64,000 bases of DNA from JADKCZ01 sp963786945. Its GTDB lineage: Bacteria > Myxococcota > Myxococcia > Myxococcales > Anaeromyxobacteraceae. The notes under the pieces were generated by a model. It worked only from the letters and a program-made list of their open reading frames with translations. It was not told the origin of the DNA and did not search any database. Numbering within the stretch: the stretch's first letter is position 1; every line of letters starts with the position of its first letter. Both the position numbers and the translations under genes were made by a program. The stretch is from the NCBI GenBank assembly GCA_963786945.1, contig CAWBAO010000005.1, positions 868,001 through 932,000 on the forward strand, read 5' to 3'. Positions 38,165-48,514 of this stretch are shown in pieces.

Positions 38165-38920
38165 ATGCACCTGCGCCTCGCCGCCGTCCTGCTCCTCGCC
38201 AGCGGCTGCTTCCCCTCACCGGTGGTCCACCCCCGGGCCGCCGAGGAGCTTCGCCGCGGCTACGCCCACCTCCAGGCCGGCGACGCCGAGCGGGCCGAGG
38301 TGGCCTTCGAGCACGCCCTGGAGTTCGCCCCCGACCTGCCCGAGGGCTGGAACGGGCTCGGCGTGGTGGCCCGCCACCGGGACGACGCCGCCGCGGCCCG
38401 CGAGCGCTTCGCCCACGCCGTGCGGCTGGCCCCCGGCTTCGCCGAGGGCCACGCCAACCTCGGCGAGGCCCTGCTGGCGCTGGAGCGCCCGGACGAGGCC
38501 GCCGAGGAGCTCCGCGCCGCCCTCCGCATCGACCCCGACCTCCCGGCGGCCCGGCAGAACCTGGCGCGGGCCCTGCTGCGGCAGGGGCTGGCCGACGCCT
38601 CCGGGCGCGAGGCCCGCTGGCGCGAGGCCCGGCGCGAGTACCTGCACCTGCTCGAGGCGGTGCCCGACTCGCCGGCCGCCCACGGCGACCTCGCCTTCAT
38701 GGACTACCTGTCCGGCCGCTTCGGATCGGCCGAGCGGGGCTACCGGCGCGCGGCGGAGCTGGCGCCGTCGCCCGACCGGCTCCTCGGGCTGTGCCTGTCG
38801 CTGGTCCGGCTGGGGCGCTGCGACGAGGCGGCCGGGGCCTGCGATCGCTGCCTGGCCCTCGACCCGGGGGCCGAGGGCTGCCGGGTGAGCCGGCGCGGCG
38901 CCGAGGCGTGCCGCGAATGA
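38165..38920 (+). CDS. TPR lipoprotein
   Basis: A 251-residue protein starting at ATG 38165. The signal peptide ends in the lipobox L-A-S-G-C. An alternative in-frame ATG at 38138 would add nine residues before the signal. The mature part holds about five tetratricopeptide repeats (for example A-E-V-A-F-E-H-A-L-E-F-A-P-D, A-H-A-V-R-L-A-P-G-F-A-E-G-H-A-N-L-G-E-A-L). A Cys-rich C-terminal part follows (C-D-E-A-A-G-A-C-D-R-C). Such proteins usually scaffold outer-membrane or periplasmic complexes (PilF/BamD-like); the partner is unknown. Confidence 0.75.
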   Translation: MHLRLAAVLLLASGCFPSPVVHPRAAEELRRGYAHLQAGDAERAEVAFEHALEFAPDLPEGWNGLGVVARHRDDAAAARERFAHAVRLAPGFAEGHANLGEALLALERPDEAAEELRAALRIDPDLPAARQNLARALLRQGLADASGREARWREARREYLHLLEAVPDSPAAHGDLAFMDYLSGRFGSAERGYRRAAELAPSPDRLLGLCLSLVRLGRCDEAAGACDRCLALDPGAEGCRVSRRGAEACRE

Positions 38921-38988
38921 CGGTCTCGTAGCCGCCGCTACCGGAGCCGGTGGCGGTGCCGGAGCGGAGGTGGGGCGGGCCGAAACGA

Positions 38989-39020
38989 GACGGCCGGCCC
39001 CGCGGACGGGACCGGCCGTC
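38989..39020 (-). terminator. Hairpin terminator between the TPR gene and korB
   Basis: A perfect 9-bp stem (38989-38997 with 39012-39020) with a 14-nt loop lies between convergent genes. On the minus strand it is followed by a weak T-rich CTCGTTTC, so it probably serves korAB; it could work in both directions. Confidence 0.5.
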
Positions 39021-39041
39021 GAGATCGAGGCGAACCCCGGG

Positions 39042-40079
39042 CTACTTGATGACCCAGGTGTCGGCGCCGGCCAGCAGCTTGGACACGTCGACGTCGCCCT
39101 TCTTGCTCTTGGCGGCGTTGATCATGTTCCAGGTCAGCTCCTCGGCGGTCGGCCGCGACACGTCGCGGAAGACGCCGATGGGCGTCGGGAACCCCGGCTT
39201 GAGCGACAGGTTGGCGAGCATGAAGGCCATGGTCGGGTCGTCGCGCTTGGCGTCGTGCACCAGGATGTCCTTCTCGGTGACGCCGCCCTCGCCGACGGTG
39301 ACCACTTCCATCTCGGCGCTCTGCGGGTTGAAGCGGATGCCCTTCTTGTTGTCCTTGCCGAAGAGCAGCGGCTTGCCGTGCTCCATGCGGAGCAGGGCGT
39401 CGGCCTTGACGCTCTTCTCGGTGATGGAGGTGTAGGCGCCGTCGTTGAACACCGGGCAGTTCTGGTAGATCTCGGTGAAGCAGCTGCCCTTGTGCTCGGC
39501 GGCCGACTTGAGCACCACCCCGAGGTGCGCGCCTTCCACGTCGATGGAGCGGGCCACGAAGGTGGCGCCCGCGCCGATGGCGAGGGCCGGCGGGTTGAAC
39601 GGCGCGTCGGGCGAGCCGTGCGGCGTGGTCTTGGTCTTCTTGCCCAGCTCGGAGGTGGGCGAGACCTGGCCCTTGGTCAGGCCGTAGATCCGGTTGTTGA
39701 ACAGCAGCAGCTTCATGTCGATGTTGCGCCGCATGGCGTGGATGAAGTGGTTGCCGCCGATGGCGAGCGCGTCGCCGTCGCCGGTCACGATCCAGACCAT
39801 CAGCTCGGGGCGGGAGACCTTGAGCCCCGAGGCGAAGGAGGGCGCGCGGCCGTGCAGCGTGTGCATCCCGTAGTTGTTCATGTAGTACGGGAAGCGCGAC
39901 GAGCAGCCGATGCCGGAGATGAAGACGATGTCCTCGCGCTTGTGGCCGACGGCGGGCAGCACCTTCTGCACCTGGTTGATGATGGAGAAGTCGCCGCAGC
40001 CGGGGCACCAGCGGGGGTCGACGCCCGACTCGAAGTCCTTCTTGCTGTAGACGGGCAGCGCCGTGTTCTCGATAGCCAT
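39042..40079 (-). CDS. korB: 2-oxoacid:ferredoxin oxidoreductase, beta subunit
   Basis: Thiamine-diphosphate subunit of a 2-oxoglutarate/2-oxoacid:ferredoxin oxidoreductase, forming acyl-CoA and reduced ferredoxin. The 345-residue protein has W-C-P-G-C-G-D-F (iron-sulfur cysteines), the ThDP motif G-D-G-D-A-L-A-I-G-G-N-H-F with N-N-R-I-Y-G-L-T-K-G-Q, and the conserved Q-N-C-P-V-F-N. It lies 24 bases after korA. There is no separate delta/ferredoxin gene alongside, matching the two-subunit type. Confidence 0.95.
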   Translation of the reverse strand: MAIENTALPVYSKKDFESGVDPRWCPGCGDFSIINQVQKVLPAVGHKREDIVFISGIGCSSRFPYYMNNYGMHTLHGRAPSFASGLKVSRPELMVWIVTGDGDALAIGGNHFIHAMRRNIDMKLLLFNNRIYGLTKGQVSPTSELGKKTKTTPHGSPDAPFNPPALAIGAGATFVARSIDVEGAHLGVVLKSAAEHKGSCFTEIYQNCPVFNDGAYTSITEKSVKADALLRMEHGKPLLFGKDNKKGIRFNPQSAEMEVVTVGEGGVTEKDILVHDAKRDDPTMAFMLANLSLKPGFPTPIGVFRDVSRPTAEELTWNMINAAKSKKGDVDVSKLLAGADTWVIK

Positions 40080-40103
40080 GTGTGTGTGTCCTTTCCGGAG
40101 TCC

Positions 40104-41948
<1,845 letters not shown>

Positions 41949-41999
41949 GTGGCCCTGCATCTCCTTGCGAGGGGGACTCAAGCTGCAAAAAGGGGGTCC

Positions 42000-42028
42000 T
42001 GTATGCCGGATCACCTCCCCGAAGTCAA
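42000..42028 (-). promoter_or_regulatory. Putative korAB promoter
   Basis: TTGACT at 42023-42028 and CATACA at 42000-42005 with 17-bp spacing on the minus strand, about 50 bases before korA. The -10 match is moderate. Confidence 0.45.
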
Positions 42029-42173
42029 CGCGGTGCGGCGCCAAGCCAGCGAAACGACAGGCTAAATTCTGGACCTGACTCGTCCGCATTGCCCTCCCAA
42101 GGAGGGATGTGGGCCAGAAAGGTCGGGAATCGGGGCGCTTGCGGCGCCCTGGCCACCGCGCCACGGCGCGGCT

Positions 42174-43565
42174 TCAGCCGGCCGGGAAGATCTTCCCCGG
42201 GTTGAGGATCCCGAGCGGATCGAAGGCCGCCTTGATCCGTCGCTGCAGCGCCACCAGCTCCCGCCCCTGCTCCATCTCCAGGAAGTCGCGCTTGGCCAGG
42301 CCCACGCCGTGCTCGCCGGTGATGGTCCCGCCCAGCTCGACCGCCGCGCGCAGGATGGCCGCCACCGCCTCGTCCACCCGCGGGCGCTGCGCGGCGTCGT
42401 CGTAGAGGACGTTGCAGTGGAGGTTGCCGTCGCCGGCGTGGCCGTAGGTGGCCACCGTCAGGCCCAGGGCGGCGCCGACGGCCTTGGCGCGGGCCACCAT
42501 CTCCGGGATCCTGGAGCGCGGCACCGCCACGTCCTCGGAGAGCTTGAGCGGGTGGAGCGCCTTGAGGTTGACCGAGAGGTACCGGCGCACCTCCCAGATC
42601 TCGCGCCGCTGCGCCTCGTCCTGCGCCACCAGCACCTCGCCGGCGGCGTCGGCCGCGACCAGGTCGGCGACCCGGACGATCTCGTCGAAGACCTGCGACG
42701 GCTCGTTGCCGTCGGTCTCCACCAGCAGCAGGGCGCCGGCCCCGGCCGGGAAGCGGCCGGGCGAGGTCCGGGCGATGGCGGCCAGGGAGACGTCGTCCAT
42801 CAGCTCGAGGCAGCGCGGGATCACCCCCTGGGCCAGCACCCGCGAGACGGCGCGGGCGGCGGCGTCCAGGTCGGCGAAGGCCACCAGCGCGGTGGACACG
42901 TGGCGCGGCCGCGGCAGCAGCTTCACCATGATCTCGGTGATCACCGCCAGCGTCCCCTCGCTCCCCACCAGCAGCGCGGTCAGGTCGTAGCCGGCCACGC
43001 CCTTGATGGAGCGGTGCCCGGTCCTGATCACCTCGCCGGTGGGCAGCACGGCGCGCAGGCCCAGCACGTACTCGCGGGTGACCCCGTACTTGAGCGCCCG
43101 CGGGCCGCCGGCGTTCTCGGCCACGTTGCCGCCGAGGGTGCAGAGCTCCAGCGAGTTGGGATCGGGCGGGTAGAAGAGCCCGTGCCGCTCCACCTCGGCC
43201 TGCAGGGCGGCGAGGATGACCCCCGGCTCGACCCGGGCCACCAGGTCCTCCGGGCTGACCTCGAGGATGCGGTTCAGCCGCTCGGTGGAGAGGGCGATGC
43301 CCCCCTGGACGGCCAGGCTCCCCCCGGACTTGCCGCTGCGGGCGCCCACCGGCACCACCGGCACCCGGTGCCGGCTGGCCACCTCGAAGACGGTGCGGAC
43401 GTCCTCCTCGCCCTCGACGCGCACCACCGCCTCGGGCGGGAAGCAGCCCAGGTCCGACTCGTCGCGGCCCCAGGGCTCGAGCGCCTCGGGGCCGCCGGAC
43501 ACCAGCCGGCCCGGCGGCAGCCGGCGGGCCAGCTCGGCCAGCGCCGCCTCCCGCGGGCCGCTCAT
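42174..43565 (-). CDS. FAD-linked 2-hydroxyacid oxidase (GlcD family)
   Basis: A 463-residue FAD_binding_4 flavoprotein oxidising a 2-hydroxyacid such as glycolate or D-lactate. The FAD-binding signature V-P-V-G-A-R-S-G-K-S-G-G and L-C-T-L-G-G-N-V-A-E-N-A-G-G-P-R-A-L-K-Y-G are clear. The C-terminal domain has T-Y-G-H-A-G-D-G-N-L-H and G-T-I-T-G-E-H-G-V-G, whose His residues form the substrate/metal site. There is no iron-sulfur C-terminal extension and no glcE/glcF beside it. It starts at ATG 43565, overlapping the SDR stop. Confidence 0.88.
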   Translation of the reverse strand: MSGPREAALAELARRLPPGRLVSGGPEALEPWGRDESDLGCFPPEAVVRVEGEEDVRTVFEVASRHRVPVVPVGARSGKSGGSLAVQGGIALSTERLNRILEVSPEDLVARVEPGVILAALQAEVERHGLFYPPDPNSLELCTLGGNVAENAGGPRALKYGVTREYVLGLRAVLPTGEVIRTGHRSIKGVAGYDLTALLVGSEGTLAVITEIMVKLLPRPRHVSTALVAFADLDAAARAVSRVLAQGVIPRCLELMDDVSLAAIARTSPGRFPAGAGALLLVETDGNEPSQVFDEIVRVADLVAADAAGEVLVAQDEAQRREIWEVRRYLSVNLKALHPLKLSEDVAVPRSRIPEMVARAKAVGAALGLTVATYGHAGDGNLHCNVLYDDAAQRPRVDEAVAAILRAAVELGGTITGEHGVGLAKRDFLEMEQGRELVALQRRIKAAFDPLGILNPGKIFPAG

Positions 43566-44239
43566 CCGAAGACCTCGAGGTTGGCGCCGGTCGAGGCGGC
43601 GGGCGCGTCGAGCGCGGCGAAGACCACCACCCGGGCGACGTCGTCGGGCGTCATGGCGGGCGTGAACGGGGTCTGGCGGAGCATGGCGGTGTCGACGCTG
43701 CCGGGCGAGACCGCCAGGGCCTGCACGCCGAACGGCCGCAGCTCCTCGGCCAGGCAGCGGGTCAGGCCCAGCAGCCCCCACTTCGGGGCGTTGTAGGCGC
43801 TGGCCTCGGCCGTGCCCAGGGTGGCGGAGATCGAGGCGACGTTGACGATGCGGCCGCGCCGGCGGGCCTTCATCCCCGGCACCACGGCCCGGGCGCAGAG
43901 GAAGGGCCCGGTCAGGTTGACCTCCAGCGAGCGGCGCCAGTCCGCCGGCGACAGCGCGTCGATCGCGCCGCGGACCAGGATGCCGGCGTTGTTGACGAGC
44001 AGGTCGCAGGGGCCGAGCACCCGCTCGTGCTCGGCCACCAGCCTCGCCACGTCGGCCTCGCTGGAGACGTCGCCGGCCACGGCCAGCGCCGCCCCGCCCG
44101 CCGCCACCACCCGCCCCAGCTCGGCCGCGGTGCGCGCGAAGATGGTCACGCCCAGGCCGCGCGCGGTGAGCGCGCGCGCCACCGCCTCCCCGATGCCGCG
44201 GCCGCCGCCGGTGACGATGGCGGTGGTGGGCCCCGTCAC
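43562..44239 (-). CDS. Short-chain dehydrogenase/reductase
   Basis: A 225-residue classical SDR, NAD(P)H dependent, substrate unknown. The cofactor motif is T-G-G-G-R-G-I-G-E, then D-V-S-S, N-N-A-G, the catalytic Ser in V-A-S-I-S-A and Y-N-A-P-K. The end is S-P-G-S-V-D-T, then a short C-terminal lobe. It starts at GTG 44239 overlapping the folE stop by 4 bases, and its end overlaps glcD likewise. The folE and queD neighbours raise a pteridine substrate (sepiapterin-reductase-like) as a possibility, but nothing in the sequence decides it. Confidence 0.85.
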   Translation of the reverse strand: MTGPTTAIVTGGGRGIGEAVARALTARGLGVTIFARTAAELGRVVAAGGAALAVAGDVSSEADVARLVAEHERVLGPCDLLVNNAGILVRGAIDALSPADWRRSLEVNLTGPFLCARAVVPGMKARRRGRIVNVASISATLGTAEASAYNAPKWGLLGLTRCLAEELRPFGVQALAVSPGSVDTAMLRQTPFTPAMTPDDVARVVVFAALDAPAASTGANLEVFG

Positions 44240-44874
44240 CGGCGCCCTCGCCGGCCGCGCGCCGGGGCCGGCGTCCCGCGGGCCACCGCGGCGAGGAAGC
44301 GCCGCGCCAGGGCCCCGTCCTCGGCCATGACGCCGGCGAAGCACTGGGCGTGGGCGCGGGCCCGGGGCCGACGCTCCCCGCGCACCGAGAGGCACATCTG
44401 CTCGGCCTCCAGCACGCAGGCGGCGCCGCGCGCCCCGGCGTGGACCATGAGCGCCTCGGCCACCTGGCGCGCCAGGTCCTCCTCCAGCACCAGCCGGTGG
44501 GCCAGCGCGTCGACCAGCCTCGCCAGCTGGCCGAAGCCGACCACCCGGCCGCCCGGGACGTAGGCGACGTGGGCCAGCCCGCGCGAGGGCAGCAGGTGGT
44601 GCGGGCAGACGGAGTGGAAGTCGATGCCGGTGACCGCCACCAGCTCGCCGCCGGTCGAGGGCATGGCCTCGGCGAGGATGTCGGCGGGGTCGTGGCGGTA
44701 GCCGTCGAGCAGGTCGTTGGCCCAGGCCTCGGCCACCCGCTCGGGCGTCTTCTCCAGGTCGGCGCCGCGCCGCACCGCGGCCGGCAGGCCGAGCGCGTCG
44801 AGGAAGCCGGCCACCGACCGCTCCAGCGCGCCGCGCCGGCGGCGCCCGGCCGGCTGGCGCCTAGGCGCCTTCAA
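44236..44874 (-). CDS. folE: GTP cyclohydrolase I
   Basis: Makes 7,8-dihydroneopterin triphosphate for folate or, with QueD, for queuosine. The 212-residue enzyme has the zinc ligands in V-C-P-H-H-L-L-P (Cys and His) and in E-A-E-Q-M-C-L-S-V-R-G. Also present are K-T-P-E-R-V-A, the active-site H-S-V-C-P-H-H region and G-L-x-K-L-like G-F-G-Q-L-A-R-L-V. It overlaps queD by 14 bases, so the two are translationally coupled, which favours the queuosine route. Confidence 0.95.
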   Translation of the reverse strand: MKAPRRQPAGRRRRGALERSVAGFLDALGLPAAVRRGADLEKTPERVAEAWANDLLDGYRHDPADILAEAMPSTGGELVAVTGIDFHSVCPHHLLPSRGLAHVAYVPGGRVVGFGQLARLVDALAHRLVLEEDLARQVAEALMVHAGARGAACVLEAEQMCLSVRGERRPRARAHAQCFAGVMAEDGALARRFLAAVARGTPAPARGRRGRR

Positions 44875-45253
44875 CCGGTCCTCGGTAGGTGACGCAGGAG
44901 TCGGGGATCTCGTAGAGCCGCACCTCGACCAGGCCGGCCAGGTGCGGCGACAGGGACTCCCAGATCCAGCGCGCGATGTTCTCGGCGGTCGGGTTCTCGA
45001 GGAAGTCGTTGAGCGTCTGGTGGTCGGCGCGGGCCAGCACCTTCTCGCCCACCACCTGCTTGATGACGCCGAAGTCGGCGATCATCCCGGTGGCCGGGTC
45101 GACCTCGCCCTCGAGGGAGACGAAGAACTTGTAGTTGTGGCCGTGCATGCGGAAGCACGGCCCCTCGTAGCGCGGCAGCCGGTGCGCCGCCGCGAAGTAG
45201 AACTCCACGTCGAGGCGCATGCGCCGACGGTCGGTGTAGTCGATGGTCGCCAT
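44861..45253 (-). CDS. queD: 6-carboxytetrahydropterin synthase
   Basis: Converts dihydroneopterin triphosphate to 6-carboxytetrahydropterin, the second step toward queuosine. The 130-residue protein has the zinc histidines (A-A-A-H-R-L and H-G-H-N-Y), and C-F-R-M-H-G-H, i.e. Cys-x3-His-Gly-His, the QueD spacing rather than that of animal PTPS. The D-H-Q-T-L-N-D and P-T-A-E-N-I-A-R motifs complete the active site. No queC or queE is in the window. Confidence 0.93.
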   Translation of the reverse strand: MATIDYTDRRRMRLDVEFYFAAAHRLPRYEGPCFRMHGHNYKFFVSLEGEVDPATGMIADFGVIKQVVGEKVLARADHQTLNDFLENPTAENIARWIWESLSPHLAGLVEVRLYEIPDSCVTYRGPVEGA

Positions 45254-45307
45254 GCGCGGGATATAGCAGGGCGCGCTGCCGCTCGCCCGGCCTGGCCGGG
45301 GCCCCGG

Positions 45308-45650
45308 CTAGGACGCCGAGGACGGAGACTGGCCGGCGACCCGGCGGGCCTCCTCGGCCGCCTCGGCCGAGGCGTTGAGCGCGTTCTTGAGGACCTGGCT
45401 CGGCCGGAAGGTGAGCACGCGCCGGGCCGAGATCTCGATCTCCTCGCCGGTCTGCGGGTTGCGACCGACCCGGGACTTCTTGTCCCGGACGATGAAGTTC
45501 CCGAAGCCGCTGATTCTTGATCTTCTCACCGTGCTCGAGCGTCTCCTTGATGGTGTCGAAGACCATCTCGACGATCTCGGCGGCTTCCTTCTTGGAGAAG
45601 CCCACCTTCTCGTAGACGCTCTCGATGATGTCGGCCTTGGTCACGTTCAT
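45308..45650 (-). CDS. ihfA: Integration host factor alpha-type DNA-bending protein (frame break near 45514)
   Basis: HU/IHF-family DNA-bending nucleoid protein. From ATG 45650 it reads T-K-A-D-I-I-E-S-V-Y-E-K-V-G-F-S-K-K-E-A up to G-E-K-I-K. The beta arm (I-S-G-F-G-N-F, G-R-N-P-Q-T-G-E-E-I, R-R-V-L-T-F-R-P-S) continues in another frame to 45308. One extra base at about 45514-45515 joins them into 113 residues. The tail past the core is Ala/Glu-rich. Position downstream of pheT, as in many Proteobacteria, supports IhfA over HU. Confidence 0.92.
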
Positions 45651-45680
45651 CCCTCGTTCAGGTCGAGCTAACTACTGAAT

Positions 45681-45709
45681 TCGGTAGCCGATTTTCCCTG
45701 GCCTGTCAA
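45681..45709 (-). promoter_or_regulatory. Putative ihfA promoter
   Basis: A consensus TTGACA at 45704-45709 and TACCGA at 45681-45686 with 17-bp spacing on the minus strand, about 30 bases before the ihfA ATG and overlapping the stop of the preceding membrane-protein gene. Confidence 0.55.
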
Positions 45710-46086
45710 TTCCGTGGGCGCGGGCCGGTCGCCGGGTCCACCTGCCCCGCGGCCCGCTCGCGCGCCGCGCGGCTCTGCTCGGCCGCCGCGTCGAGGCGCC
45801 TCGACGTCTCCCGCTCGCCGGGCGCCGGGACCGCCGGCGCCTGGTGGGCCGGGCGCCCCAGTCCGGCGGTCCGCGCCAGCACCCAGGCCGAGCCCCCCGA
45901 TCCCAGCAGCCCCAGCGCCAGCGCCACCCACGCGGCGCCGCCCGCCTCGCGGCGGGCGCGCAGGGCCAGCACGCCGGCGCCCAGGCCGGTGAGCAGGCCG
46001 AAGGGCGCGGCCAGGGGGCTCCAGCTGGCGGCGACCGCCGCCACCGCGAAGGCCAGCGCGATCCAGGCTCGCCGGGTCGGCCGCAC
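45706..46086 (-). CDS. Small membrane protein of unknown function
   Basis: A 126-residue protein starting at GTG 46086. Two or three hydrophobic helices span about residues 8-65 (A-W-I-A-L-A-F-A-V-A-A-V-A-A, then L-T-G-L-G-A-G-V-L-A-L and V-A-L-A-L-G-L-L-G). A Pro-rich, Arg/Glu-rich cytoplasm-like tail follows. It lies 5 bases after pheT and before ihfA. I recognise no family; the layout resembles DUF4190-like small membrane proteins. Confidence 0.6.
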   Translation of the reverse strand: MRPTRRAWIALAFAVAAVAASWSPLAAPFGLLTGLGAGVLALRARREAGGAAWVALALGLLGSGGSAWVLARTAGLGRPAHQAPAVPAPGERETSRRLDAAAEQSRAARERAAGQVDPATGPRPRN

Positions 46087-46091
46087 CTGGG

Positions 46092-48491
46092 CTAGCCCCG
46101 CAGCTCGGCGCCCACGTCGTGCGCCAGCCGCTCGACGATGCGCGCGTGGGCGGCGTCGGCCTCGGCGTCGGTGAGCGTCCGGTCGGGAGCCCGGTAGCGG
46201 ATCGCCAGCGCCAGGCTCTTCTTGCCCGCCGGCAGCGGCGCGCCCCGGTAGACGTCGAAGAGCGTGACCTCCTCGACCAGCGCCTCGGCCCGCACCAGGG
46301 CGGTCACCGCGGCGGCGGCCACCGGCTCGCCGACCACCACGGCGAGGTCGCGCAGCACCGCCGGCATGCGCGGGATGGGGTGGTAGCCGGGCACCAGCCG
46401 CGCCGCCGCCAGCAGCGCGGTGGCGTCGAGCTCGAAGGCCAGCACGCCGCGCGGGAGGTCGAAGGCCTGGGCCACGCGGGGGTGGATCTCCCCCAGCGCC
46501 CCGAGCCGGCCCCCGCCCGGCAGCCGCACCACGGCGGCCGCCCTCGGGTGGAGCCAGTCCACCGCCCGGCTGGCGTGATCGAAGGCCGCCTCGACGCCCA
46601 GCGCCGCCAGGACGTCCTCGACCACGCCCTTCAGGTCGTGGAAGTCGGAGGGCTCGCCCCCGGTGGCCCAGGAGACCGGGCTGCGCCGGCCCGCCAGCGC
46701 CGCCGCCACCACCGGCCGCTCGACCGCGGGTGGATCGCGGTCGACGTGGAGGCGAGGCGCGAAGGCCGTGGCCACCTCGTAGAGCCGGGCCGCGTCGCGC
46801 CCCTGCCGGCGGTTGTGGGCCACGGCCCGCAGCAGCGACGGCACCACGCTGGTCCGCATCACCGCCATCTCGGCGCTGATGGGGTTCTTCAGGCCCACCG
46901 CCTTCACCCCGGGCTCGAAGGCCTCGAGGTCCTGGGGCGGCACGAAGGCATAGCTCACCACCTCGCGGAACCCCTGCCCCTCCAGGGCCGTCCGGGTGCG
47001 GGCCTCCGCCTCGAGCCGCGGCGACGTCGCCGGCGTGGCCAGCGCGAGCCGGGGCAGGGTCTCGGGGATGGCCTGGTAGCCGATGGTCCGGGTCAGCTCC
47101 TCGACCAGGTCCTCCTCGATGGTGACGTCGACGCGCCAGCTCGGGACCTCCCAGCTGGCCCCCTCGCCGTCGGAGTCGCGCTCGATGAAGCCGAGGCCGC
47201 CGAGGATGCGCCGGATGTCGCTGGCCGCCACCTCCAGGCCGAGCAGCTGCCCGGGCCGCTTCCAGCGGAGCCGCACCGTGATGCGGGGCGCCGGCCTGGG
47301 CTGCACGTCCACCACGCCGGGCCGGACCGTGCCGCCGGCCAGCTCGGCGATGAGGGCGGCGCAGCGATCCAGCGCGGTCGGGACCATGCCGAGGTCGGCG
47401 CCGCGCTCGAAGCGGTGGGAGGCCTCGGTGTGGAGCCCGTGGCGCTTGGCGGTCCGGCGGACCGTGGCCGGCTGGAACCAGGCCGACTCGACGAGGACGC
47501 GCCGGGTGCCGGCCGAGATCTCCGAGTCACCGCCGCCCATCACGCCGGCCAGGGCGCTCCCGCGGTCGCGATCGGCGATGAGCAGGTCATCCGGGTCGAG
47601 CAGCCGCTCCTTGCCGTCGAGGGTGGTCAGGCGCTCGCCGGGGCGCGCCGTGCGGACCACGATCTCGGCCCCGGCCACCTTGTCGAGGTCGAAGGCGTGC
47701 AGCGGATGGCCCAGCTCCAGCAGCACCAGGTTGGTGACGTCGACCACGTTGGAGATGGCGCGGATGCCGCAGCGCTCCAGCCGCCGCTGCAGCCAGAGCG
47801 GCGACGGGCCGATGGTGACGCCCTCCACCACCCGTGCGGCGTAGCGGGCGCACTTCTCCGGGGCCTCGATGCGGACCGTCACCGCCTCGGCGGCGGGCGG
47901 GCCGCCCTCCCGGGGCACCGTGGCCGGGCGCTTGAGGGGCGTGCCCAGCGCGGCCGCCACCTCGCGGGCGATGCCGAGGTGCGAGAGGGCATCGGGCCGG
48001 TTGGGGGTGACGTTGACCTCGAACAGCACGTCCTCCAGCCGGAGCGCCTCCGCGATGGGCGTGCCCGGGGCCAGGCCGGGGGGGAGGATGAGCAGGCCGC
48101 TGGCGTCCTCGGAGAGCCCGAGCTCGCGCGCCGAGCAGAGCATCCCGAACGACTCGACGCCGCGGAGCCTGGCCTTGGAGATCTTCGTCCCGCCCGGGAG
48201 CGTGGTCCCGACGGTGGCCAGCGGGACCAGGTCCCCGACCTGGTAGTTCCTGGCGCCGCAGACCACCTGCAGGGGCTGGCCGCCGCCGCGATCGACCGTG
48301 GTGACGGAGAGCTTCTCGGCGTCGGGGTGCTTCTCCGAGGAGAGGATGCGCGCCACCACCACGCCCTCGAGCCCGGAGCCGGTCCGCTCCACGGCCTCGA
48401 CCTCGAGCCCGACGGCGGTGAGCCGCCGCGCCAGCTCCTCGGGCGCGGGCAGGTCGACGAACTCGGAGAGCCACTGAAGTGAGATCCGCAT
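46092..48491 (-). CDS. pheT: Phenylalanyl-tRNA synthetase, beta subunit
   Basis: Editing and tRNA-binding subunit of the alpha2-beta2 enzyme, 799 residues. It starts M-R-I-S-L-Q-W-L-S-E-F-V-D. The tRNA-binding OB domain reads H-P-D-A-E-K-L-S-V-T-T-V-D and G-A-R-N. B3/B4 shows N-R-P-D-A-L-S-H-L-G-I-A-R-E and the editing residues in H-P-L-H-A-F-D. B5 and the catalytic-like core follow, and the C-terminal anticodon-binding FDX domain ends in L-A-H-D-V-G-A-E-L-R. It lies 23 bases after pheS. Confidence 0.97.
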   Translation of the reverse strand: MRISLQWLSEFVDLPAPEELARRLTAVGLEVEAVERTGSGLEGVVVARILSSEKHPDAEKLSVTTVDRGGGQPLQVVCGARNYQVGDLVPLATVGTTLPGGTKISKARLRGVESFGMLCSARELGLSEDASGLLILPPGLAPGTPIAEALRLEDVLFEVNVTPNRPDALSHLGIAREVAAALGTPLKRPATVPREGGPPAAEAVTVRIEAPEKCARYAARVVEGVTIGPSPLWLQRRLERCGIRAISNVVDVTNLVLLELGHPLHAFDLDKVAGAEIVVRTARPGERLTTLDGKERLLDPDDLLIADRDRGSALAGVMGGGDSEISAGTRRVLVESAWFQPATVRRTAKRHGLHTEASHRFERGADLGMVPTALDRCAALIAELAGGTVRPGVVDVQPRPAPRITVRLRWKRPGQLLGLEVAASDIRRILGGLGFIERDSDGEGASWEVPSWRVDVTIEEDLVEELTRTIGYQAIPETLPRLALATPATSPRLEAEARTRTALEGQGFREVVSYAFVPPQDLEAFEPGVKAVGLKNPISAEMAVMRTSVVPSLLRAVAHNRRQGRDAARLYEVATAFAPRLHVDRDPPAVERPVVAAALAGRRSPVSWATGGEPSDFHDLKGVVEDVLAALGVEAAFDHASRAVDWLHPRAAAVVRLPGGGRLGALGEIHPRVAQAFDLPRGVLAFELDATALLAAARLVPGYHPIPRMPAVLRDLAVVVGEPVAAAAVTALVRAEALVEEVTLFDVYRGAPLPAGKKSLALAIRYRAPDRTLTDAEADAAHARIVERLAHDVGAELRG

Positions 48492-48514
48492 GGGCGCCGC
48501 GCCCTCCGACGGGG

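Noticed and set aside
43562..45253. Tetrahydrobiopterin pathway (folE, PTPS, sepiapterin reductase)
   Set aside because: The queD product has Cys-x3-His-Gly-His, the QueD spacing, and the SDR has no feature specific to sepiapterin reductase, so queuosine is the better reading for folE-queD.
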